A stretch of 24,777 bases of DNA from contig DBMH01000311.1 of NCBI GenBank assembly GCA_002297645.1, positions 1 to 24,777 of the forward strand, read 5' to 3'. Below, one piece after another: positions 1-8,923 of this stretch. The translations under genes and the position numbers were made by a program. Source of the DNA: Rhodanobacteraceae bacterium UBA703. GTDB taxonomy: Bacteria; Pseudomonadota; Gammaproteobacteria; Xanthomonadales; Rhodanobacteraceae. Each line of letters opens with the position of its first letter. Position 1 is the stretch's first letter. The notes beneath the pieces are model-generated. The model was not told the DNA's origin. It was given only the letters and a program-made list of their open reading frames with translations, and made no database searches.

Positions 1-282
1 GTCGCCGCCGGCCAGCGAACCCTGGGGCGCGAACGAGCGCCCCTGGGTCGTGGTGTTCGCGCAGGTGACCGCGTGGTTGCGGTCGGCGACGACGCGCACC
101 GCGTCGAGCGAGCCGGCGCCGTCGTTCTTGACGACGAAGCCGAACTCGCCCGCCGCCGCACGCGGCGACGATCCGCCGGACTCGATGCGCAGGGCACCGG
201 CCGAGGCCGGCCCCGCCAGCGCCACGGCCAGTGCCATGGCGAGGAAGGGGACTGATTTGCGGAAGGTATCGTGCTGATTCAT
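1..282 (-). CDS. secreted protein with DUF11/CARDB-like domain (partial, 3' end outside window)
   Basis: This reading frame is open from an ATG at 282 to the window edge, giving 94 visible residues. The N-terminus is a clear Sec signal peptide: basic start (MNQHDTFRKS), a hydrophobic stretch (LAMALAVALAG) and a probable cleavage after PASA. The mature part reads like the start of an Ig-like DUF11/CARDB domain: EFGFVVKNDGAGSLDAV, a Cys, and F-AP-GSLAGGD. This pattern resembles the last domain of the upstream giant protein (FTISNPG...LLPGDSVVCTA). An in-frame ATG at 288 is possible, but the GAGG at 291-294 lies 8 bases from the ATG at 282 and only 2 from the one at 288, so 282 is preferred. It follows the giant gene with its ribosome-binding site inside that gene's stop region. 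Function unknown; probably a surface or secreted partner of the giant protein. Confidence 0.8.
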   Translation of the reverse strand, partial: MNQHDTFRKSVPFLAMALAVALAGPASAGALRIESGGSSPRAAAGEFGFVVKNDGAGSLDAVRVVADRNHAVTCANTTTQGRSFAPQGSLAGGD

Positions 283-295
283 GTCCATGTCCTCA
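282..295 (-). promoter_or_regulatory. ribosome-binding site overlapping the upstream stop codon
   Basis: On the minus strand the giant gene ends in TGA (295-293), and the following bases make TGAGG, so the Shine-Dalgarno GAGG (294-291) shares bases with the stop codon. The next gene's ATG at 282 follows after 8 bases. This layout is typical of translational coupling. Confidence 0.6.
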
Positions 296-3200
296 GCGGA
301 ACTGGGTGAAGATGGCCGTGGCCACCGAGGATACCGTCTGGCCCGCCGGGCCACTGCCGATCGCCGTCGCCGAGTTCACCACGCGGCGCAGCGCGACGTC
401 GGCGGCAGTCAGCGTGTAGCTGGCCGTGCACACCACCGAGTCGCCCGGCAGCAAGGTTCCGCCGCCGGCACGCGGTTCGAAGCCGCTGTCGAACAGCTCG
501 TCGCCGAACAGCACCTTGAACGGAGCGCCGTTGACCGTGAACGCCGGGCACGACAGGTTCTGCACGCGCGGATCGAACAGTTGCACCGTCGTCAGCGGCA
601 CCATACCCGGATTGCTGATCGTGAACTGGTAGCCGAGCACGTCGCCGACGTCGCCGTAGTGGTTGCCGTTGACGTCGGTCGCCAGCGTGACCGTCTTGAC
701 CAGGTGGATCAGCGGAACATCCGTGCCGATCGGTGCGCAATCGGACGTCTCCAGCGCGAACGTACCGGTCAGCCCCGCCGCGTTGTAGAAGCCGTGACCC
801 GGCGTACCCGGGACGCAGGCCGCGTCCGCGATGCCCGACGGCACGCCGACCGGCACGCTCACCGTGTAGGTGTGCGTGGCGCCGCTCGCGACGCTGACGT
901 TGCTGGCCGAGAGCTGCACCACCGTGCCGTTGACCGGCGCGTAGCCGCCGGAGATCGCCGGGTTCAGCGTGCCACCGACGGTCGACACCTGCGCGTTGCC
1001 GGTGAAGACGACGCCGCTGGCGAAGCCGAGCGTGTCCGTCAGCGTGTACGTCGTCGCCGCGCCGCCGGTGTTGACGACCGCGATGGCGTAGTTCACCCGG
1101 AACGCGCCAGGACCGGTCGTCGTCACCGAGGCCACCGTCTTGGTGAAGCCGAGGTTCACCGTCGGCGTCACCACGCAGGCGGCATTGCCCGGATTCGCCG
1201 CGCAGTCGGGCGGCGTACCGTCATTCAGCGCGACCGCGTTCGCAACCGACGTGACGCCAGCCGGCAGCGGATCGTCGACCTTGACCGTGAAGGTCAGCGT
1301 GACGACACCCGGCTGCGTACCGTCGTGCGGCGGCACGTTGACCAGCGTGTTGCAGGCTGTTCCGGCCGGCGCACCGGCCGTACACGTCCACGTGCCCGCC
1401 GGACCGACGAACGTCGTGTGCAGCGGCACCGTCTCGTTCACGATCGTTCCCGTCGTCGCCGTGCCGCCGAAGTTGCGCACGGTGATCGTGTAGGTCAGCT
1501 GCTCGCCCGGCTGCGCCACGCCATCGGCCAGGAGGCTCTCGCCGGACAGCGCCTTGGTCACCGACAGGTTCGCCGCGGTCGGCGTGACCACGCATTGCGG
1601 TCCGCTCGGCGGGCAAGCCGGCGGTGTCGAACCGGTCAGGTAGGCCAGGTTCGCGACCTGCGTGACGCCTTGCGGAATCGGATCGACGACCTTCGCCTGC
1701 ACGGTCAGCAGTCGCGTGCCGCCAGCCGGAACGGTCAGGCCGTTCCACGTCACCACGCCGGCTGCGTGGCTGCCGCCGTTGTCGGCGCTGACGAACGTCG
1801 TGTTCGCGTCGAGCTTGTCCGTGATCGCCACGCCCGTCGCCGCCACACCGCCGCTGTTGCGCAGTGTGATCGTGTACGTCAGCGTCTCGCCCGGTTCGGC
1901 GACGCCGGCGCGCGTTCCGTCTTCACCGGTCAGCGCCTTCGTTACCGCGACGTTCGGCTCCAGCGGATGCGTCGTACTGCACGGATTGCAGACCGGATCG
2001 GTCGGGCTGCCGCCCGTGGCGACGACGTTGTTCACGACGTTGCCGGTCGCTCCCGCGTCGACGGTCGCCGTGTAGCTGACCGCGTACGTGCCCGGCACCG
2101 TGCCCGTCGGCAGCGTGAACTTCAGCACCGGTGCCGCGCTCGTGTCGGCCGTGTACTGGCTGCCCGGCACGACCGCGCCGAAGGTCAGGCCCGTGCCGAG
2201 CGTGTCCGCCAGCACCAGGTCCGACGTCAGCGCCGCATCCGTCACCGTCGCCGTCAGCGTGAACGTGATCGTCTCGCCCGGAGCCACCGTCGCGCCGTCC
2301 GTCGGACTCGAGGTCTTCATGACGTGGATCGCCGGATCCTTCAGCGGATGCGTGGTCGAGCACGTCGTGCACGTCGGCGGCGTCCCGCTGCCACCCGTTG
2401 CCGTCACGTTGTTCCTGACCGTACCCGTCGCGTCGTTCTTCACCGTCACGGTGTAGCTCACCGCGTACGTGCCCGGCACCTTGCCCGCGGCCAGCGTGAA
2501 CTTCAGCACCGGCGCCGCGCTCGTGTCGGCCGTGTACTGGCTGCCCGGCGTGACCGCACCGAAGGTCAGGCCCGTGCCGAGCGTGTCCGTCAGTACCAGA
2601 TCCGAGGTCAGCGCCGCGTCCGCCACCGTCGCCGTCAGCGTGTAGGTGATCGTCTCACCGGCCGCCACCGCCGTATTCGGCGTCGGGTTCGAGGTCTTCA
2701 CCACCGACACGACCGGATCGGCCAGCGGATGCGTGGTCGAGCACGTCGTGCACGTCGGTGGCGTCGAACCGCCGCCCGTCGCGGTAACGGCGTTCTTCAC
2801 CGTACCTGCTGCATCGTTCTTCACCGTCACGGTGTAGCTCACCGCGTACGTGCCCGGCACCTTGCCCGAGGCCAGCGTGAACTTCAGCACCGGCGCCGCG
2901 CTCGTGTCGGCCGTGTACTGGCTGCCCGGCGTGACTGCGCCGAAGGTCAGGCCCGTGCCGAGCGTGTCGGTCAGCACCAGATCCGAGGTCAGCGCCGCGT
3001 CCGTCACCGTCGCCGTCAGCGTATAGGTGATCGTCTGGCCGGCAATGACGCTCGCACCGCTGGCCGGATTCGAGGTCTTCACGACGGCGATCGCCGGGTC
3101 CTTCATCGGGTGCGTGGTCGAACACGTCGTGCAGGTCGGTGGCGTCGGGCCACCGCCCGTCGCGGCGACGTTGTTACCGACCTGACCGCTCGCGTTGTTG

Positions 3201-6200
3201 TTCACCGTCGCGGTGTAGGTCACCGCATACGTACCCGGCGCCGTCCCGATCGGCAAGGTGCACTGCACGGAGCCCGTGCAGGTGTAGGCACCCAGTGCCG
3301 TCACCGAGCCGAACGTCTGGTTCGCGCTCAGCGTATCGGTCAGCACCAACGGCTGCGTCAGCGCCGCATCCGCCACCGTCGCGGTCAGCGTGTAGGTGAT
3401 CGTCTGACCGGCAATGACGCTCGCACCACTGGCCGGGTTCGACGTCTTCGCGACGGCGATCGCCGGGTCCTTCATCGGGTGCGTAGTCGAGCACGTCGTG
3501 CAGGTCGGCGGCGTCGGACCACCGCCCGTCGCGGCAACGTTGTTGCCGACCTGGCCGCTCGCGTTGTTGTTCACCGTCGCGGTGTAGCTCACCGCGTACG
3601 TGCCCGGTGCGGTACCGACCGGCAGCGTGCACTGCACGGAACCCGTGCAGGTGTAGGCACCCAGCGCCGTCACCGAACCGAACGTCTGGTTCGCGCTCAG
3701 CGTGTCGGTCAGCACCAGCGGCTGCGTCAGCGCCGCGTCTGCCACCGTCGCGGTCAACGTGTAGGTGATCGTCTGGCCCGCCGTCACGCTCGCACCGCTG
3801 GCCGGGTTCGACGTCTTCACCACCGACACGAGCGGATCGGCCATCGGGTGCGTGGTCGAACACGTCGTGCACGTCGGTGGCGTCGGGCCACCGCCCGTCG
3901 CGGCAACGTTGTTACCGATCTGGCCGCTCGCGTTGTTGTTCACCGTCGCCGTGTAGCTCACCGCGTACGTGCCCGGGGCGGTACCGACCGGCAGCGTGCA
4001 CTGCACGGAGCCCGTGCAGGTGTAGGCACCCAGTGCCGTCACCGAGCCGAACGTCTGGTTCGCGCTCAGCGTGTCCGTCAGCACCAGCGGCTGCGTAAGT
4101 GCCGCATCCGCCACCGTCGCCGTCAGCGTGTAGGTGATCGTCTGACCCGCCGTCACGCTCGCACCGCTCGCCGGGTTAGAGGTCTTCACCACCGACACAA
4201 GCGGATCGGCCATCGGATGCGTGGTCGAGCACGTCGTGCAGGTCGGTGGCGTCGGGCCACCGCCCGTCGCGGCGACGTTGTTGCCGACCGTGCCGCTGGC
4301 GTTGTTGTTCACCGTCGCGGTGTAGCTCACCGCGTAGGTACCCGGTGCGGTACCGATCGGCAAGGTGCACTGCACGGTGCCCGTGCAGGTGTACGCGCCC
4401 AGCGCCGTCACCGAACCGAACGTCTGGTTCGCGCTCAGCGTGTCCGTCAGCACCAGCGGCTGCGTCAGCGCCGCATCCGCCACCGTCGCCGTCAGCGTGT
4501 AGGTGATCGTCTGGCCGGCAACGACGCTCGCGCCGCTCACCGGGTTCGACGTCTTCACCACCGACACGACCGGATTGGTCAGCGGATGCGTCGTGCTGCA
4601 GGTGGTGCACGTCGGCGGCGTCGGGCCACCGCCCGTCGCGGCGACGTTGTTGCCGACCGTGCCGCTCGCGTTGTTGTTCACCGTCGCGGTGTAGCTCACC
4701 GCGTACGTGCCCGGGGCGGTACCGACCGGCAAGGTGCACTGCACGGTGCCCGTGCAGGTGTACGCACCCAGCGCCGTCACCGAACCGAACGTCTGGTTCG
4801 CGCTCAGCGTGTCCGTCAGCACCAGCGGCTGCGTCAGTGCCGCATCCGTCACCGTCGCCGTCAGCGTGTAGGTGATCGTCTGACCCGCCGTCACGCTCGC
4901 GCCGCTCGCCGGGTTCGAGGTCTTCACGACCGACACGAGCGGATCAGCCATCGGATGCGTGGTCGAGCACGTCGTGCACGTCGGCGGCGTCGGACCGCCA
5001 CCCGTCGCGGCGACGTTGTTGCCGACCTGGCCGCTCGCGTTGTTGTTCACCGTCGCGGTGTAGCTCACCGCGTACGTGCCCGGGGCGGTACCGATCGGCA
5101 GCGTGCACTGCACGGAGCCCGTGCAGGTGTAGGCGCCCAGCGCCGTCACCGAACCGAACGTCTGGTTCGCGCTCAGCGTGTCGGTCAGCACCAGCGGCTG
5201 CGTCAGCGCCGCGTCCGCCACCGTCGCCGTCAGCGTGTAGGTGATCGTCTGACCGGCAACGACACTCGCGCCGCTGGCCGGGTTCGAGGTCTTCACGACC
5301 GACACGACCGGATTGGTCAGCGGATGCGTCGTGCTGCAGGTGGTGCACGTCGGCGGATTGCCGCCACCGCCCGTCGCGGCGACGTTGTTGCCGACCGTGC
5401 CGCTCGCGTTGTTGTTCACCGTCGCCGTGTAGCTCACCGCGTACGTGCCCGGGGCGGTGCCGACCGGCAAGGTGCACTGCACGGAGCCCGTGCAGGTGTA
5501 CGCGCCCAGCGCCGTCACCGAGCCGAACGTCTGGTTCGCGCTCAGCGTGTCGGTCAGAACCAGCGGCTGCGTCAGCGCCGCATCCGCCACCGTCGCGGTC
5601 AACGTATAGGTGATTGTCTGGCCGGCAATGACGCTCGCGCCGCTCGCCGGGTTCGACGTCTTCACCACCGACACGAGCGGATCGGCCAGCGGGTGCGTGG
5701 TCGAGCACGTCGTGCAGGTCGGCGGCGTCGGGCCACCGCCCGTCGCGGCGACGTTGTTGCCGACCTGGCCGCTCGCGTTGTTGTTCACCGTCGCCGTGTA
5801 GCTCACCGCGTACGTGCCCGGGGCGGTACCGACTGGCAAGGTGCACTGCACGGTGCCCGTGCAGGTGTAGGCGCCCAGCGCCGTCACCGAACCGAACGTC
5901 TGATTCGCGCTCAGCGTATCGGTCAGGACCAGCGGCTGCGTCAGCGCCGCATCCGCCACCGTCGCCGTCAACGTGTAGGTGATCGTCTGACCCGCCGTCA
6001 CGCTCGCGCCGCTCGCCGGGTTAGAGGTCTTCACGACCGACACGACCGGATTGGTCAGCGGATGCGTCGTGCTGCAGGTGGTGCACGTCGGCGGCGTCGG
6101 GCCACCGCCCGTCGCGGCGACGTTGTTGCCGACCGTGCCGCTCGCGTTGTTGTTCACCGTCGCGGTGTAGCTCACCGCGTAGGTACCCGGCGCCGTGCCG

Positions 6201-8923
6201 ATCGGCAAGGTGCACTGCACGGAACCCGTGCAGGTGTAGGCACCCAGCGCCGTCACCGAACCGAAGGTCTGGTTTGCGCTCAGCGTGTCGGTCAGCACCA
6301 GCGGCTGCGTCAGCACCGCGTCCGTCACCGTCGCCGTCAGCGTGTAGGTGATCGTCTGACCGGCAACGACGCTCGCGCCGCTCGCCGGGTTCGAGGTCTT
6401 CACGACCGAGACGGCGGGTGTCGGAATCGGATGGTCGACGCTGCACGGACCGCATGCAGGCGGATTCTGGCCACCACCGCCGGTCGGTACGACATTGTTC
6501 CTGACCCTGACGGACGCGCTGCCGTTGACGGTCGCCGTATAGGTCACCGTGTAGCTGCCGATCGCGGTACCGCTCGGCAGCGCGCAAGTAAGACTGCCGC
6601 TGCAGGTGAAGCTGGCGTGGCTGCTGGAGATGCTGCCGAAGGTCAACCCTGTGCCGAGCGTGTCGGTCAACGTCAGCACGGAGGTCAACGGCGCATTGGA
6701 GATGTTGACGCTCAGCGTATAGGTGATCGTGTCGCCGACGTTGACGAGCGTGTTCGGTGCCGGCGTGGAGCTCTTCACGACCGCGATGATCGGCTTGGCG
6801 ACGATCGTCTGGGCGCTGGCGTCGTTCGGCGCCACGTCGTTGTTCTCGTTCGCGGCCGCGATGTGCGTCGCGACCGGAATCGGTCCCGGGTTCGTCGGCG
6901 CGACGACGTAGTTGAAGTTGAAGTTCAGCGACTGCCCGGACGTGAGCGTGGTGGGCATGCCCGTGAACGTGACGGTACAGGCCGGAGCCGGGTTGTACGT
7001 CGCGGTGACGCCGGCGGGGCGCAGCGGGAAGTTGACCGACGCCGGGCAGGTGTTCGGCTGCGTCGGATTGCCGAGCGTCATGCTGTAGGTCACGCCGGTC
7101 GCGGTGACGTCACCGGCGTTGGTGAACGTGAAGCTGCCGTAGGCCGTCTCGCCGGAGAGCACCTGCGGCGTGACGTTGACCATCGTGCCGACGTCGACGC
7201 CGACGGTCGGCGGGACGATCACGACTTCCGGCTCGAACACCTGCGATTTCTCGAGCGCCCACAGGTCCATGCCCTTGGCGGTGCCGAAGAACTCGGTGGC
7301 GCGGTTCTGGCAGTCGCTGTTGCTGTCCTGGGAGCCGTCCCACCAGCGGTAGTACTTGCCGGTATTGTTGAAGTTCGCGTCGGCCGAGTCCACGCCGGTC
7401 AGCGAATAGCTCGGCACCGGCTGCGTGATCAGGCTGCCCGTGCCGCACAGATGGTCGTTGAGCGTGCCGATCAGGGTGCCGTTCGCGGCCTTGTAGCCAC
7501 GGTCGTCGTAGTAGACCGTGGTGTCCTGCGAGCCGTTGAGCTTGGTCAGCGTCGGTCCGCCCTGGAAGCTGGCTTCGACGTCGATCATCGGGAAGTGGAT
7601 CTCGCCGTTGCGACCGACGATGCGATAGGTGTACGTGCCGACCGGGAACGGATTGCCGTTGTTGTCGCGACCGTCCCAGAGCACGGTATGCGCGCCGGTC
7701 AGGGCGGTGCCGGTCAGCACGCGGTTGAGTACGTTCGCCGGATCGAAGTTGACGCCGTCGCGGCTGATGACGATCTCGTAGGTCAACGTGTTCGACGTCG
7801 AGAACGTGAAGGTGCCGCCGGAAGACACCGTGGAGTTGTTGCCGCCCATGTTGCCGACGAAGTTCGGCGAGGGGCTGGCCAGCAGTTGCGGCGGCGTCGG
7901 CGTCAGCGGAATCGCGAGCGCGGTCAGTACGCGGCCGACCTCCGTCGCGTTCACGCCGGCCGGGGCGGCGTCGCTGAAGAAGATCGGGTATTGCGGCGGC
8001 TGCGCCGTGATGCCTGCGCTGAAGGACGGACCCGACGTGACAGCGGCGTTGCTTCCGCGCAGGTCGCGATACAGCGGCGCGCCGTTGCTGTCGAGGAAGC
8101 CGGCCGCGTTCGCGTAGAACGCCGCGCGGTTCGGATCGATGCCGCGGAAGCTCTGCCGGTAGCGGTAGCCGTCGGTCGAGACGTAGTAGAGATCGTTGTA
8201 GAGGCGGTAGTTCGCGCCGTTGCTGCTGGTGTAGACCGTCCAGTTGTAGGTGAACAGGCGGCCGTTGATGTCGGCCAGCGACTTCGGACCGTTGCGCACC
8301 GTCACGTCCCAGGCCGACACCTGCTGGGAGAAGATGCCGGGCGTCGCCACGGAGGCGTTGTTGCTGACGGTATTCTGGCTTGCGCCGGTGAACAGCACGC
8401 CGTAGATGCCGGTGGAGGGCGCGACGTACCAGCAGGGAGCGTAACCGTTGGTCACCGTCGCCGTGCCGTCGGCGCTGTTCGGGCCGGCCAGTTCCTGCGC
8501 CCGGCTGGCGATCGTGCCGCGGTTGGTCTGCGTGCTGCAGGTGAAGTTGCGCGTACCGGGAATCGTCTCGTCGCCCTTGGCGCCGAACGATTGCGGGTTG
8601 TAGACGTAGATGTCGCCACGCCCCTGGCCCGAACCCGTGCCCACGTTGCGCGAACCGAGCAGGATGTACTCGCCAGCCTGCGCATAGACGTACAGGAACT
8701 GCCTCGACGGCGCGACGCCCGCGAAGTTGCTGCTGGCGCTCACATCCATCACGCCACGCGCGCCGGCGGCGCTGTACGTGCTCGGATGCAGCGTGCGACT
8801 GCCTTCCGCGAAGGCGGAGCCGCTCACGAGCGTGAGCAGCAGCAGGATCGGAATCAGCCAGCGGTACGGCTGAACGGTGGACGAGCACGCGCGAACGCGC
8901 CCCACGAGTCTGGTCGGCAACAT
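293..8923 (-). CDS. giant secreted DUF11 tandem-repeat protein (2876 aa)
   Basis: The N-terminus has a long export signal: basic residues to about 22, hydrophobic LIPILLLLTLVSG, cleavage probably after SAFA (about residue 39). Residues 40-710 lack the repeat. They include a FlgD-Ig-like stretch (VLWDGRDNNGNPFPVGTY) and an Ig-like domain (GSFTFTNAGDVTATGV). From 711 follow 17 DUF11-type beta-sandwich domains. Domain 1 (711-835) is divergent, domains 2-10 (836-1942) are nine near-identical 123-residue units, domains 11-13 (1943-2322) are a related 126-127-residue type without the VQC loop, and domains 14-17 (2323-2876) are divergent. Each unit opens with VVKTSNP and carries ITYTLT and LVLTDTL. 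Such proteins are usually extracellular or surface-attached. No LPXTG, autotransporter barrel or C-terminal membrane anchor is visible. An AGGGG-like Shine-Dalgarno lies 7 bases before ATG 8923. The last domain contains DELFDSGFEP. The ligand or role cannot be told from sequence. Confidence 0.9.
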   Translation of the reverse strand: MLPTRLVGRVRACSSTVQPYRWLIPILLLLTLVSGSAFAEGSRTLHPSTYSAAGARGVMDVSASSNFAGVAPSRQFLYVYAQAGEYILLGSRNVGTGSGQGRGDIYVYNPQSFGAKGDETIPGTRNFTCSTQTNRGTIASRAQELAGPNSADGTATVTNGYAPCWYVAPSTGIYGVLFTGASQNTVSNNASVATPGIFSQQVSAWDVTVRNGPKSLADINGRLFTYNWTVYTSSNGANYRLYNDLYYVSTDGYRYRQSFRGIDPNRAAFYANAAGFLDSNGAPLYRDLRGSNAAVTSGPSFSAGITAQPPQYPIFFSDAAPAGVNATEVGRVLTALAIPLTPTPPQLLASPSPNFVGNMGGNNSTVSSGGTFTFSTSNTLTYEIVISRDGVNFDPANVLNRVLTGTALTGAHTVLWDGRDNNGNPFPVGTYTYRIVGRNGEIHFPMIDVEASFQGGPTLTKLNGSQDTTVYYDDRGYKAANGTLIGTLNDHLCGTGSLITQPVPSYSLTGVDSADANFNNTGKYYRWWDGSQDSNSDCQNRATEFFGTAKGMDLWALEKSQVFEPEVVIVPPTVGVDVGTMVNVTPQVLSGETAYGSFTFTNAGDVTATGVTYSMTLGNPTQPNTCPASVNFPLRPAGVTATYNPAPACTVTFTGMPTTLTSGQSLNFNFNYVVAPTNPGPIPVATHIAAANENNDVAPNDASAQTIVAKPIIAVVKSSTPAPNTLVNVGDTITYTLSVNISNAPLTSVLTLTDTLGTGLTFGSISSSHASFTCSGSLTCALPSGTAIGSYTVTYTATVNGSASVRVRNNVVPTGGGGQNPPACGPCSVDHPIPTPAVSVVKTSNPASGASVVAGQTITYTLTATVTDAVLTQPLVLTDTLSANQTFGSVTALGAYTCTGSVQCTLPIGTAPGTYAVSYTATVNNNASGTVGNNVAATGGGPTPPTCTTCSTTHPLTNPVVSVVKTSNPASGASVTAGQTITYTLTATVADAALTQPLVLTDTLSANQTFGSVTALGAYTCTGTVQCTLPVGTAPGTYAVSYTATVNNNASGQVGNNVAATGGGPTPPTCTTCSTTHPLADPLVSVVKTSNPASGASVIAGQTITYTLTATVADAALTQPLVLTDTLSANQTFGSVTALGAYTCTGSVQCTLPVGTAPGTYAVSYTATVNNNASGTVGNNVAATGGGGNPPTCTTCSTTHPLTNPVVSVVKTSNPASGASVVAGQTITYTLTATVADAALTQPLVLTDTLSANQTFGSVTALGAYTCTGSVQCTLPIGTAPGTYAVSYTATVNNNASGQVGNNVAATGGGPTPPTCTTCSTTHPMADPLVSVVKTSNPASGASVTAGQTITYTLTATVTDAALTQPLVLTDTLSANQTFGSVTALGAYTCTGTVQCTLPVGTAPGTYAVSYTATVNNNASGTVGNNVAATGGGPTPPTCTTCSTTHPLTNPVVSVVKTSNPVSGASVVAGQTITYTLTATVADAALTQPLVLTDTLSANQTFGSVTALGAYTCTGTVQCTLPIGTAPGTYAVSYTATVNNNASGTVGNNVAATGGGPTPPTCTTCSTTHPMADPLVSVVKTSNPASGASVTAGQTITYTLTATVADAALTQPLVLTDTLSANQTFGSVTALGAYTCTGSVQCTLPVGTAPGTYAVSYTATVNNNASGQIGNNVAATGGGPTPPTCTTCSTTHPMADPLVSVVKTSNPASGASVTAGQTITYTLTATVADAALTQPLVLTDTLSANQTFGSVTALGAYTCTGSVQCTLPVGTAPGTYAVSYTATVNNNASGQVGNNVAATGGGPTPPTCTTCSTTHPMKDPAIAVAKTSNPASGASVIAGQTITYTLTATVADAALTQPLVLTDTLSANQTFGSVTALGAYTCTGSVQCTLPIGTAPGTYAVTYTATVNNNASGQVGNNVAATGGGPTPPTCTTCSTTHPMKDPAIAVVKTSNPASGASVIAGQTITYTLTATVTDAALTSDLVLTDTLGTGLTFGAVTPGSQYTADTSAAPVLKFTLASGKVPGTYAVSYTVTVKNDAAGTVKNAVTATGGGSTPPTCTTCSTTHPLADPVVSVVKTSNPTPNTAVAAGETITYTLTATVADAALTSDLVLTDTLGTGLTFGAVTPGSQYTADTSAAPVLKFTLAAGKVPGTYAVSYTVTVKNDATGTVRNNVTATGGSGTPPTCTTCSTTHPLKDPAIHVMKTSSPTDGATVAPGETITFTLTATVTDAALTSDLVLADTLGTGLTFGAVVPGSQYTADTSAAPVLKFTLPTGTVPGTYAVSYTATVDAGATGNVVNNVVATGGSPTDPVCNPCSTTHPLEPNVAVTKALTGEDGTRAGVAEPGETLTYTITLRNSGGVAATGVAITDKLDANTTFVSADNGGSHAAGVVTWNGLTVPAGGTRLLTVQAKVVDPIPQGVTQVANLAYLTGSTPPACPPSGPQCVVTPTAANLSVTKALSGESLLADGVAQPGEQLTYTITVRNFGGTATTGTIVNETVPLHTTFVGPAGTWTCTAGAPAGTACNTLVNVPPHDGTQPGVVTLTFTVKVDDPLPAGVTSVANAVALNDGTPPDCAANPGNAACVVTPTVNLGFTKTVASVTTTGPGAFRVNYAIAVVNTGGAATTYTLTDTLGFASGVVFTGNAQVSTVGGTLNPAISGGYAPVNGTVVQLSASNVSVASGATHTYTVSVPVGVPSGIADAACVPGTPGHGFYNAAGLTGTFALETSDCAPIGTDVPLIHLVKTVTLATDVNGNHYGDVGDVLGYQFTISNPGMVPLTTVQLFDPRVQNLSCPAFTVNGAPFKVLFGDELFDSGFEPRAGGGTLLPGDSVVCTASYTLTAADVALRRVVNSATAIGSGPAGQTVSSVATAIFTQFR
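1958..3097 (-). repeat. three related 378-381-bp repeats (domains 11-13)
   Basis: Unit starts lie at 3097, 2716 and 2335, so the lengths are 381, 381 and 378 bases. They share the opening and the CTTCSTTHP linker with the nine-unit array. The middle differs: LTSDLVLTDTLGTGLTFG and YTADTSAAPVLKFTL replace LTQPLVLTDTLSANQTFG and the Cys-containing YTCTG-x-VQC loop. They look like an older duplication of a sister unit. Confidence 0.9.
3098..6418 (-). repeat. nine exact-length 369-bp tandem coding repeats
   Basis: The segment is exactly 9 x 369 bases (residues 836-1942 of the giant protein). Units differ at only a few positions: V/T/I before AGQTITY, S/T in TGSVQC, I/V in LP-I/V-GT, T/Q in ASG-T/Q-VG, and the end HPLTN, HPLAD, HPMAD or HPMKD. 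Each unit holds four Cys: two in YTCTG-x-VQC and two in PTCTTC. The linker DNA exists in two versions. The version containing gtgctgcaggtggtgcac recurs at 6061, 5323 and 4585, exactly 738 bases apart, so a two-unit block was duplicated. Confidence 0.95.

Noticed and set aside
3098..6418. A CRISPR array or satellite DNA, considered because of the regular repeats.
   Set aside because: The period is 369 bases, contiguous, with no spacers, and it keeps one reading frame encoding DUF11 domains.
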